Origin: a virus
Direction: 5' to 3' (one strand)
Virus record (IMG/VR): IMGVR_UViG_3300021142_002226
Location: 124,001-188,000 of that record
DNA length: 64,000 nucleotides
Part shown: positions 1 to 6,771 of the stretch, piece by piece
Numbering within the stretch: position 1 is the stretch's first letter
Layout: each line of letters begins with the position of its first letter
Notes under the pieces: generated by a model
What the model saw: the letters and a program-made list of their open reading frames with translations, nothing else
Databases searched by the model: none
What the model was told of the DNA's origin: nothing
Program-made: the position numbers and the translations under genes

Positions 1-2
1 AT

Positions 3-722
3 ACCCAAACATTTTTCGAACCTTTTATAGAAACTTATTACGATGATTTGATAAAAGATGATCGTGTAAATTTTTACCCAAATAAGGATAATAATTTATT
101 TTTATATGTTAATGTTAGAGGTAATGCGACTAATTTAGATAGTTTACCTACATGTACCATAAGTGGTATCACATATACGGTACAACAAAAGAATAAAGGT
201 GTATATTTTGTAACGGTACCAGCTGCAACAAGCAATATGTTCGATACTTATACCCAATATAACGATATTTGGTCTGGTTTGGTTGTAAATGGTGTTAGTT
301 TACCAAACGTTTCACTTAAATTTATACCGCTGGATAATTCAAGTTATTATCAGATAGGTTCAAACACTTCAGAACCAGTTAAATATGCGGTTTCATTGAG
401 TGGAATTAAATTTGGGGAAGTTCTTGACCAAGGAAATATTAGAAGAGTTAATGTATTATTGAGAAAGCCATATACCTTAAATGATTACGACTTTGTTGAT
501 AACGTATTCTATAGATTATATGTAAAACAAGGTAATAATTTGGTAGAAGTATTAGATTGGCAAGAAATAGGTAAGTCTTATGATAGCCATTTTTTTAATA
601 TTAATACAACTTGGATGATACCACAAACTTATTATATTGACATCAAAACTGTTATAGCTGGCGAAGTGAATATTTATAATGAGGAATTAAAATTCACAGT
701 TAACAGTAAAATTTTTAATTAA
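3..722 (+). CDS. Unknown protein, 5' end outside window
   Basis: The frame is open from base 3 onward, so the gene starts upstream of the window; the TTG at position 48 is internal. About 239 residues are visible, rich in Asn, Tyr and Val with a predicted all-beta pattern (alternating hydrophobic residues, several short strands) and no enzyme motif. It is followed after 2 nt by the next gene, so it belongs to the same transcript. Its place upstream of the terminase suggests a neck or tail structural protein, which is inference only. Confidence 0.7.
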   Translation, partial: TQTFFEPFIETYYDDLIKDDRVNFYPNKDNNLFLYVNVRGNATNLDSLPTCTISGITYTVQQKNKGVYFVTVPAATSNMFDTYTQYNDIWSGLVVNGVSLPNVSLKFIPLDNSSYYQIGSNTSEPVKYAVSLSGIKFGEVLDQGNIRRVNVLLRKPYTLNDYDFVDNVFYRLYVKQGNNLVEVLDWQEIGKSYDSHFFNINTTWMIPQTYYIDIKTVIAGEVNIYNEELKFTVNSKIFN

Positions 723-724
723 TT

Positions 725-1120
725 ATGTATTTAGTTTATATCAACCCATTAGGTAGAAATTACAAAGGTGAATTTATATATGAATTTATTTTTAGTGACT
801 CAAAAGAAATAGAACTTGGTGAAGATTGGATGGTTAATCCAGCATCAAGTGGTCAACTTACACCACCACCAATTTCTGAAATAAAAAATGTTGAGGTATT
901 ACAAAACGAAAATATCGAATTAGAATTAGTTATATATTCAGATAATTTTTCTATGCTTGAGGCTGTTGAAAATATCATAGCTTTGGGTTGGGAAAAAGAA
1001 ACACCTGATAATGACACCAGATTAGTGTTTCATTTTGGAGAGGAACAAAGAAGTGTTATAGATAAACTATACGAAAGAGATATAGCCTTCAACAATAAAA
1101 AAACAGTAAAAACAACATAA
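725..1120 (+). CDS. Unknown 131-aa protein
   Basis: The ATG lies two bases after the previous stop, and the next gene starts two bases after its stop, so translation of the three genes is probably coupled. The sequence is mixed alpha/beta, acidic in the middle, with a short PPP stretch near residue 43. I do not recognise a family. Position beside the terminase suggests a small virion or connector protein. Confidence 0.7.
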   Translation: MYLVYINPLGRNYKGEFIYEFIFSDSKEIELGEDWMVNPASSGQLTPPPISEIKNVEVLQNENIELELVIYSDNFSMLEAVENIIALGWEKETPDNDTRLVFHFGEEQRSVIDKLYERDIAFNNKKTVKTT

Positions 1121-1122
1121 TC

Positions 1123-1962
1123 ATGACAAAACAAGAAATATTAAAAGAGCTTCAATCAAAACAACCAGTTTTAAATTTGAATGCGGTAAATAAACAAAAT
1201 TTGCCAAAAATAACTCAGAGTCTACAAAAAGTTATTCAAGCTCAAGACAATTTAAATAAACAGAACCAAACATTAGTACAGACAGCATCTGGTATGAAAG
1301 GGCAACAATCACAACAGACTTCTGGCGCACCAATATCAGAGGATGATGAAAATACAGGTTCACCGTACCCTGGTACCGTTGACGGTACAGGTGAAAGTCA
1401 TGCCTATGAACCTAAAGGTGTTCCTGAAGCTGGAGTACCTCCAATCGGTGCTGCATCAACACCTATGGGAATGAAAGATATGGCTGCTGATAGCATACCT
1501 GTAATGGAAAATGAGGATGACAGTGAGGAACCAACAAGAAGATATGAAATTGAAGACCATATCAATGACTTATTAAAATCTATGTTTGGTTTTAAATATT
1601 ATTTCGGCTCTGAGCAAGAAGAACCACCAACAATTATTCAAAAGAAAGATATACAAGGTTCATTATTTCCAATGAAACCTGTGGCTAAAGAAGAATACCC
1701 ATATTTTGACAACTTGAGTAATAATAGAAAAAACGAATTATTAAGTGACCGTGAGTTTGTTCAAGTAATGAAACTATTAGATTTTGATAAATTTCCTGAA
1801 GCATTAAACGCTTTGATTCGTATGAAAGAAAAAATGTTATCTGAAAATTTGGTAAATTCTAAAATGTTTAGTATTATTGCTGAAAATGAAATCCCAACAA
1901 TATCAAAAGGTGATTTTATATCATATTTAAAATCAAAGAAAGATGAAAAATTTAACAGCTAA
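1123..1962 (+). CDS. Unknown protein with Gln-rich N-terminus and flexible linker
   Basis: 279 aa. Residues 1-65 are Lys/Gln/Asn-rich and probably helical. Residues about 65-130 are Gly/Pro/Ser-rich and look disordered. The rest is a compact helical segment that includes DREFVQVMKLLDFDKFPEAL. The architecture resembles a virion assembly or chaperone-like protein, but no family is recognised. Its 3' end overlaps a small Thr/Pro-rich frame that starts at 1943. Confidence 0.7.
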   Translation: MTKQEILKELQSKQPVLNLNAVNKQNLPKITQSLQKVIQAQDNLNKQNQTLVQTASGMKGQQSQQTSGAPISEDDENTGSPYPGTVDGTGESHAYEPKGVPEAGVPPIGAASTPMGMKDMAADSIPVMENEDDSEEPTRRYEIEDHINDLLKSMFGFKYYFGSEQEEPPTIIQKKDIQGSLFPMKPVAKEEYPYFDNLSNNRKNELLSDREFVQVMKLLDFDKFPEALNALIRMKEKMLSENLVNSKMFSIIAENEIPTISKGDFISYLKSKKDEKFNS

Positions 1963-2068
1963 CGCTCCGATTACTACACCAACAATTACTCCCACGATCA
2001 CACCAACACAAGATCCGAGTAAGATTAACATTGAAAAACCAAGTGTTGACCCAGCTCCAAAAGCTTAA
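1943..2068 (+). CDS. Small Thr/Pro-rich protein, 41 aa
   Basis: The ATG at 1943 overlaps the end of the preceding gene and is preceded by the purine-rich run AAAGAAAG. The product is low-complexity, with a Pro-Thr-Ile-Thr repeat near residues 12-22, and ends in PSVDPAPKA. It fills the space between the preceding gene and the terminator at 2105. The low complexity and short length leave open that it is fortuitous. Confidence 0.45.
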   Translation: MKNLTANAPITTPTITPTITPTQDPSKINIEKPSVDPAPKA

Positions 2069-2104
2069 AAATATTTGGTTTTTCCAAAATTATTTATTAA
2101 ATTT

Positions 2105-2133
2105 GCCTTGTCTAATAAAACAAGGCTTTTTTT
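2105..2133 (+). terminator. Rho-independent terminator abutting a start codon
   Basis: A perfect 7-bp GCCTTGT/ACAAGGC stem is followed by seven T residues that run directly into the ATG at 2134. It closes the operon of the first genes. It also occupies the leader of the next gene if transcription starts at the TATTTATT box near 2090. Confidence 0.8.
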
Positions 2134-3276
2134 ATGCGTAAATCTGGTATCAAAATTGAGGGTTACCCAAATTTCATTCACCCTAAAAATATCTCAAACC
2201 TATCATCAAGAAAACATCCTTTAGGTAATTTGCCAATCTATTCCGATAATGATAAAAATTCTCATCAAGAAGAATTACTTGCTTCAGATAGATATAAGTT
2301 TTTAATTGACGAATATTGTCGTACACATAATTGTCAAATTAATGAAATAAAACCTATAAATATTATGATGGAAGCCAGTTTAGGTGGTCATCAATTGATG
2401 AGTTTAGAACAATCCCACAGAACCGAATTAATCAAAATTGCTGAAGAAATTGTTAGGTCTGAATATAATTTGGATAAATCTGAATTATTGTTTGACCTTG
2501 AAATTTTGGATACACCAACAACTAATTTTCCTGAAGGTATGAATTCTGAAGATAAATTTGATTTTGAATCAGAAAGTGATATACCAGATAATATAAAAGA
2601 TGAAATTGTAAAAAGAAGAATTGTTAATTCTCTATGTCAGGGTGCCGCAAAAAAAGGTCACTTTATGTTTCATTTAGCTGGTGATAAATTGAATGATTTA
2701 ATCCCAGGAATAGTAGATAGTTATCAAAAAATAGTACTATCTAACGATATTCTTTATTACATGATGTCAGATGATGATTTTAATAACTTCATTGAAAACG
2801 ACCAAACATCATCATATGTTAAATTGAATTTTGATGGTGATATTCCTGTAATAGAAGCAAAAGCGTTTTCTTTTCCTATACTTGTTCATGAAATGGTTAA
2901 AGGTGTAATTGAATTACTCGCAACTCAAGGTTACCCAAAAGATAAAGATATTGCAAAACAAGTTATCGAAACATGTGACGTTGTACGTGACGAAATGTGG
3001 GGTATCAGAATTGGCCCTGAACTATGGGTTAAATTTCATGAATTAATTCATCCATCAGATTATCATATAAAAAAACTAATCATACGTGACGTGTTCAAAC
3101 TGCCAGCGGATGAGTTTATTAATTTCTTCTATGATGTTTTAAATGACACAAAATCTGCTGAAAAAAAGGTTAAATATATTACATACAATATATTAGAAAA
3201 GATCTCAGAATATGAATTAAATAAAGATTCTGACGAGGATTTACCAGAAGTCGACTTCTCGCAATTTGACATTTAG
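2134..3276 (+). CDS. Unknown 380-aa protein upstream of TerL
   Basis: The ATG follows the terminator T-run directly, so either there is almost no leader or translation starts at a later codon. The protein is largely helical with an acidic C-terminus (about the last 20 residues are Asp/Glu-rich). No catalytic motif is visible. The gene sits just upstream of the terminase gene, a place often held by head-completion or packaging accessory genes, but homology to T4 gp13-gp16 cannot be claimed by eye. Confidence 0.7.
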   Translation: MRKSGIKIEGYPNFIHPKNISNLSSRKHPLGNLPIYSDNDKNSHQEELLASDRYKFLIDEYCRTHNCQINEIKPINIMMEASLGGHQLMSLEQSHRTELIKIAEEIVRSEYNLDKSELLFDLEILDTPTTNFPEGMNSEDKFDFESESDIPDNIKDEIVKRRIVNSLCQGAAKKGHFMFHLAGDKLNDLIPGIVDSYQKIVLSNDILYYMMSDDDFNNFIENDQTSSYVKLNFDGDIPVIEAKAFSFPILVHEMVKGVIELLATQGYPKDKDIAKQVIETCDVVRDEMWGIRIGPELWVKFHELIHPSDYHIKKLIIRDVFKLPADEFINFFYDVLNDTKSAEKKVKYITYNILEKISEYELNKDSDEDLPEVDFSQFDI

Positions 3277-3288
3277 TCTTTACATTAA

Positions 3289-3296
3289 CTATTTAT
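3289..3296 (+). promoter_or_regulatory. Late-type promoter box CTATTTAT
   Basis: The CTATTTAT octamer lies 19 nt before the terminase start. It is one of about twenty such boxes in the window, nearly all before virion genes. Confidence 0.6.
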
Positions 3297-3315
3297 CTAT
3301 ATATTATTATAATAT

Positions 3316-4359
3316 ATGGATAAAAAAGAATTATTAATTGAGTATAGTAAATGTGTTGCTGACCCATGTTATGTTATTGAAAATTACTATGTAACATTCG
3401 ATAAAACAAGGGAAAGTTATGTCCCATTCAAATTATTCGAAAGACAAAAAGAGCTCATAAGAAACTATGAAGCTAACAGGTATAACATTGTCTTAAAATA
3501 CAGACAAGCAGGTATTACAACTGTAACTGCTGCTTATGCGGCGGTTAAAGCGGTAATGGCAAACGCTGAAAACCCTGAAAGAATATTGATTCTTGCTAAT
3601 AAGCAAGAAACGGCAATAGAGTTTCTTACAAAGATAACCGACTTTATTAAACAATCACCTAATTGGTTGTTGACAAATATCGGAACATTTAATAAAGAGG
3701 GTAAAATTGATTTTACAAAGGGTGCCTCTAAACACGTTAAGTTTAAAAATGGTTCTGAAATCAAAGCGGTTGCAACATCTAAAGATGCCTTGCGTGGTTA
3801 CACACCAACAATCATGATTCTGGATGAGGGTGCGTTCATTGAGGGTGGTCAAGAATTATGGTCAGCATGTCTGGCCTCAGTTTCAACAGGTGGTAAAGTA
3901 TATCTTATCTCAACACCTAATGGTATGGATGAAATATACTACGAAGCTTATGAAGGTTCTGTTGACGGTACAAACAAATTCAAAATTACAGCGATCAAAT
4001 GGTGGGAAGATCCAAGATATAACAAAGGTTTAAAAATGATAAAAACCGATGATATTATAAACTGGATTCAAAAACCTGAGGCAGAAAAAAATGAAGAGAT
4101 TCTCACAGACATTATTCCAGCTGAAGTAAATGGTGTCGTTAAGCCTGATTTATATAAACAAATCATGAATTATATAACACAAGGTTATCAACCACATTCA
4201 CAATGGTTTGAGAATATGTGTCGTGATATGAACTTAAATAAACGAATGATCAACCAAGAGTTGAATTGTGTTATAGGTCAAACAATGGTTACTATTAGGA
4301 ATAAAAATACTGGTATTATTGAGAATATATTGATTCAAGATTTAAATAGTAGACTCTAA
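3316..4359 (+). CDS. Terminase large subunit, N-terminal fragment with split-intein N half
   Basis: TerL packages DNA as the ATP-driven motor at the portal. Residues 1-317 are its ATPase domain: a Walker A-like KYRQAGITT at 61-69 (the T4 gp17 type, Gln for the usual Gly), Walker B IMILDEGA at 166-173, and the coupling motif ISTPNG near 198-203. At Cys318 the extein stops and an intein block A begins (CVIGQTMVT), running 30 residues to the stop. The other half of TerL is encoded at 5303-6535 after a separate endonuclease gene. The intein halves must splice the two polypeptides to give a working motor. Confidence 0.95.
   Translation: MDKKELLIEYSKCVADPCYVIENYYVTFDKTRESYVPFKLFERQKELIRNYEANRYNIVLKYRQAGITTVTAAYAAVKAVMANAENPERILILANKQETAIEFLTKITDFIKQSPNWLLTNIGTFNKEGKIDFTKGASKHVKFKNGSEIKAVATSKDALRGYTPTIMILDEGAFIEGGQELWSACLASVSTGGKVYLISTPNGMDEIYYEAYEGSVDGTNKFKITAIKWWEDPRYNKGLKMIKTDDIINWIQKPEAEKNEEILTDIIPAEVNGVVKPDLYKQIMNYITQGYQPHSQWFENMCRDMNLNKRMINQELNCVIGQTMVTIRNKNTGIIENILIQDLNSRL
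4267..4356 (+). mobile_element. Split intein, N half (30 aa) in TerL
   Basis: This half starts with the nucleophile Cys in CVIGQTMVT and ends at DLNSRL. It is very short because the break comes before the segment that leads to the block B TxxH motif; natural split inteins usually break much later. The position and sequence style match the atypically split TerL inteins known from aquatic phages (AceL-TerL type), a comparison made from memory. Confidence 0.9.
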
Positions 4360-4377
4360 CTTCTGATTAAATTTAAA

Positions 4378-4385
4378 CTATTTAT
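4378..4385 (+). promoter_or_regulatory. Late-type promoter box before the TerL-intein endonuclease
   Basis: CTATTTAT ends only 4 nt before the ATG at 4390. If it is the -10 element, the transcript would be leaderless or translation would start inside the frame. Confidence 0.5.
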
Positions 4386-4389
4386 TATT

Positions 4390-5313
4390 ATGGAAATAAT
4401 TAATAAAACAAAAAAAGGTTGGATAACATCAAAAGCAAAAATAACAAGTGATATTTATGATAAAGATAAAACAATAAAAATATTAAAAGAAAATGATTTT
4501 TATTTATCGTTATTGGGTCGAGCAAAAAACAGAACACTAATAAAAAATGATAGTGTTTTATATAATTCTATATATGAGTATACCAAATCTCTGAATGATT
4601 TAAATAAAAATAATAATAAATTTTCTATCAGAATTTTATTTTTAGTGAAAGATAGTGGTGATATAGAAAGAATAAAATGTAAAAAATGTTTAAATAATTT
4701 AACATCATTTAATTATGAAAAAGGTTATTTTAATGAATACTGTTTAAATTGTTTTAATACAAAAAAAATTAAATACCCAAATATTGACTGGTTTAAAACT
4801 AAGTACTCATCTAATTGGGAATATTTCTATAAATTGGATCGTGAGAGAATTAAAAATAAAAAAGTTGGCAGTAAAGATTGGTATATTAAAAAATATGGCG
4901 AGTTAAATGGTACATTAAAATATGATAATGTTAAAGAAAACAGAATTAATAATCTAACTAATTTAATTGGTGTAAAATATTCTAAAATTTCACAAGAAAT
5001 ATTTTGGTTAATTTATAAAGAATTAACAGATGATGAAAAAAATAAATGTTATTTTAAAGAACTAAATCATGAATATTTCTTAAAAAACGGTAATTCTTGT
5101 TTTTTTATTGATTTTAAATGTGGTGATTTTGTCATAGAATATGATGGTGAATATTGGCATAAAAATAGAAAAGAATTGGATGAATTACGAAATGTGTTTT
5201 ATAAAAAAAATAAATTAAATCTTTTAATACTTAACGAAAAAGATTATAATAGAACAAACAAAAACGAAGACACAATCGAAAAATGTTTGGCGTTTATTAG
5301 AAATGAATATTAA
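4390..5313 (+). CDS. Free-standing Vsr-like homing endonuclease between the TerL halves
   Basis: 307 aa, Lys/Asn-rich. Cys pairs CKKC (near residue 97) and CLNC (near 118) look like a zinc-binding site. The C-terminal part (about 195-300) has the Vsr/EDxHD-type endonuclease layout: an acidic core VIEYDGEYWHKN near residues 251-262, then a helix and the strand LNLLILNEKDY. Such enzymes sit between the two genes of split-intein proteins and spread the arrangement by cutting uninterrupted alleles. The stop overlaps the start of the TerL C fragment by 11 nt, so the two are translationally linked. Confidence 0.85.
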   Translation: MEIINKTKKGWITSKAKITSDIYDKDKTIKILKENDFYLSLLGRAKNRTLIKNDSVLYNSIYEYTKSLNDLNKNNNKFSIRILFLVKDSGDIERIKCKKCLNNLTSFNYEKGYFNEYCLNCFNTKKIKYPNIDWFKTKYSSNWEYFYKLDRERIKNKKVGSKDWYIKKYGELNGTLKYDNVKENRINNLTNLIGVKYSKISQEIFWLIYKELTDDEKNKCYFKELNHEYFLKNGNSCFFIDFKCGDFVIEYDGEYWHKNRKELDELRNVFYKKNKLNLLILNEKDYNRTNKNEDTIEKCLAFIRNEY

Positions 5314-5629
5314 ATTAAATACTGAATATGAAGTCTTAACACCAAATGGTTTTAAAGATTTTTATGCAATAAAACAAATAAAAAAAACCTATTTGAAAAT
5401 ATCATTTAATAACGGTGAAGAAATAGGTATAACACCCAATCACATTTTTGTTATTAACAATGTTGAAATTTTAGCTAAAGATATTAAAATTGGTGATAAA
5501 TTACAAGGTATTCATGATGAATTAATAGTAATCTCAATTACACCTGTTGATGAATTTACAGATGTTTATGATTTAATAGAAGTGGATGGTGGTAATATAT
5601 ATTATACTAATAATATATTATCTCATAAT
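5303..5629 (+). mobile_element. Split intein, C half (109 aa) in TerL
   Basis: It runs from the Met at 5303 to the Asn before Cys110. It carries VLTPNGF, block B ITPNHIF, a block F-like VYDLIEV and block G NNILSHN. The next extein residue is Cys, the expected second nucleophile. All splicing residues that can be checked by eye are present. Confidence 0.9.
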
Positions 5630-6535
5630 TGTGCTTTTATTGGTTCTGGTGATAACGTAATTGATGCGGCAATACTTGAAAAACAATTACAAATAAATGT
5701 ACAAGACCCAATAATTAAAGATTCAAGATGGGATAGTACATTATGGATATGGAAATATCCTGAGGAAGGTCACAGATACATTGGTGCCCTTGACGTATCC
5801 AGAGGAGATTCCGAGGACGCTACTGGATATAGTATTATCGATTTTGATACTTTTGAACAAGTTCTTGAATACCATGGTAAGGTTCCACCTGACGTTGCTG
5901 CGATAATTGTTGAGCAATATAGTAAAATGTATAATGCATTAACCACTTTCGATATAACTGGTGGTATGGGTATAGCCGCAATCAATAAGCTGAAGGAAAT
6001 GAATTTTCCATCTAAACTTTATCATTACGATGATGATAACGATTTAACATTATTTTATGGTGCGGACTCAGACAAAACACCTGGAATCAACTTTGCTTCA
6101 AAAAATAGACGTGTACAAATAGTACAGGCTCTCGAAGAAGCTGTATGTCGTGGTGGGTTTAAAATTAGAAGTGTTAGATTAATAAACGAATTGAAAAAAT
6201 TTGTATTCAAGAACGGTAAACCTGATCATATGAAAGGTTCACATGATGACCTTATCATGGCCTTGGGTATGTGTTTGTTTGTCGCAAATACCTCTTTCAA
6301 AAGATTATCTGAAAATACTTCTACAACAAAAGCTATGTTAGATAGTTGGAAAGTTCAAACTAATAGCATCCAATCAACAGCCGCAAATATGATAAATGAT
6401 ATTAATACGTTAGTCAGTAACGATAAAATTTATGATAATCAGGGTATTTATAGTAATAAAGAAGAAATATTACAAAATACTCGTGACTTTTCTTGGTTAT
6501 TTGGTAATATTAATAAATATAACCCTCAAAATTAA
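5303..6535 (+). CDS. Terminase large subunit, C-terminal fragment with split-intein C half
   Basis: Residues 1-109 are the intein C half, which contains block B TPNH and ends SHN before Cys110. The extein from Cys110 (CAFIGSGDNV) continues the TerL sequence exactly where the N fragment stops. The nuclease domain shows ALDVSRGD (Asp164), FDITGGMG (Asp217) and SHDDLIMALG (Asp315/316), the acidic triad of RNase H-fold terminase nucleases. It cuts concatemeric DNA at the start and end of head filling. After trans-splicing the mature protein would have about 618 residues, normal for T4-type TerL. Confidence 0.95.
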   Translation: MNIKLNTEYEVLTPNGFKDFYAIKQIKKTYLKISFNNGEEIGITPNHIFVINNVEILAKDIKIGDKLQGIHDELIVISITPVDEFTDVYDLIEVDGGNIYYTNNILSHNCAFIGSGDNVIDAAILEKQLQINVQDPIIKDSRWDSTLWIWKYPEEGHRYIGALDVSRGDSEDATGYSIIDFDTFEQVLEYHGKVPPDVAAIIVEQYSKMYNALTTFDITGGMGIAAINKLKEMNFPSKLYHYDDDNDLTLFYGADSDKTPGINFASKNRRVQIVQALEEAVCRGGFKIRSVRLINELKKFVFKNGKPDHMKGSHDDLIMALGMCLFVANTSFKRLSENTSTTKAMLDSWKVQTNSIQSTAANMINDINTLVSNDKIYDNQGIYSNKEEILQNTRDFSWLFGNINKYNPQN

Positions 6536-6540
6536 AAACT

Positions 6541-6762
6541 ATGAGTAGACAGTTATTTTCAAGGTTTAACACAGCAGGTGCTGTAAGACAAAGCGTTAAT
6601 AGTGCAACAAAAAGTGAAGCTACAAACGTAAATAAAAAGGCTACTTTGGTTTGTTCTAATTATGATGACCCATTTGTAAATTATGCATATGACGCACAAT
6701 GGAATATTAAATTACAACGCCAAGTACATAACCCAGTATTCGAATGTGGATACGTTGAATAA
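6541..6762 (+). CDS. Unknown 73-aa protein between TerL and portal
   Basis: It starts 5 nt after the TerL stop and ends 9 nt before the portal gene, so it shares their transcript. The N-terminal half is Ser/Asn/Ala-rich; the C-terminal half holds NYDDPFVNYAYDAQWN and two Cys. No family is recognised. A small head or packaging accessory protein would fit the position. Confidence 0.7.
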   Translation: MSRQLFSRFNTAGAVRQSVNSATKSEATNVNKKATLVCSNYDDPFVNYAYDAQWNIKLQRQVHNPVFECGYVE

Positions 6763-6771
6763 TCTAAACAT

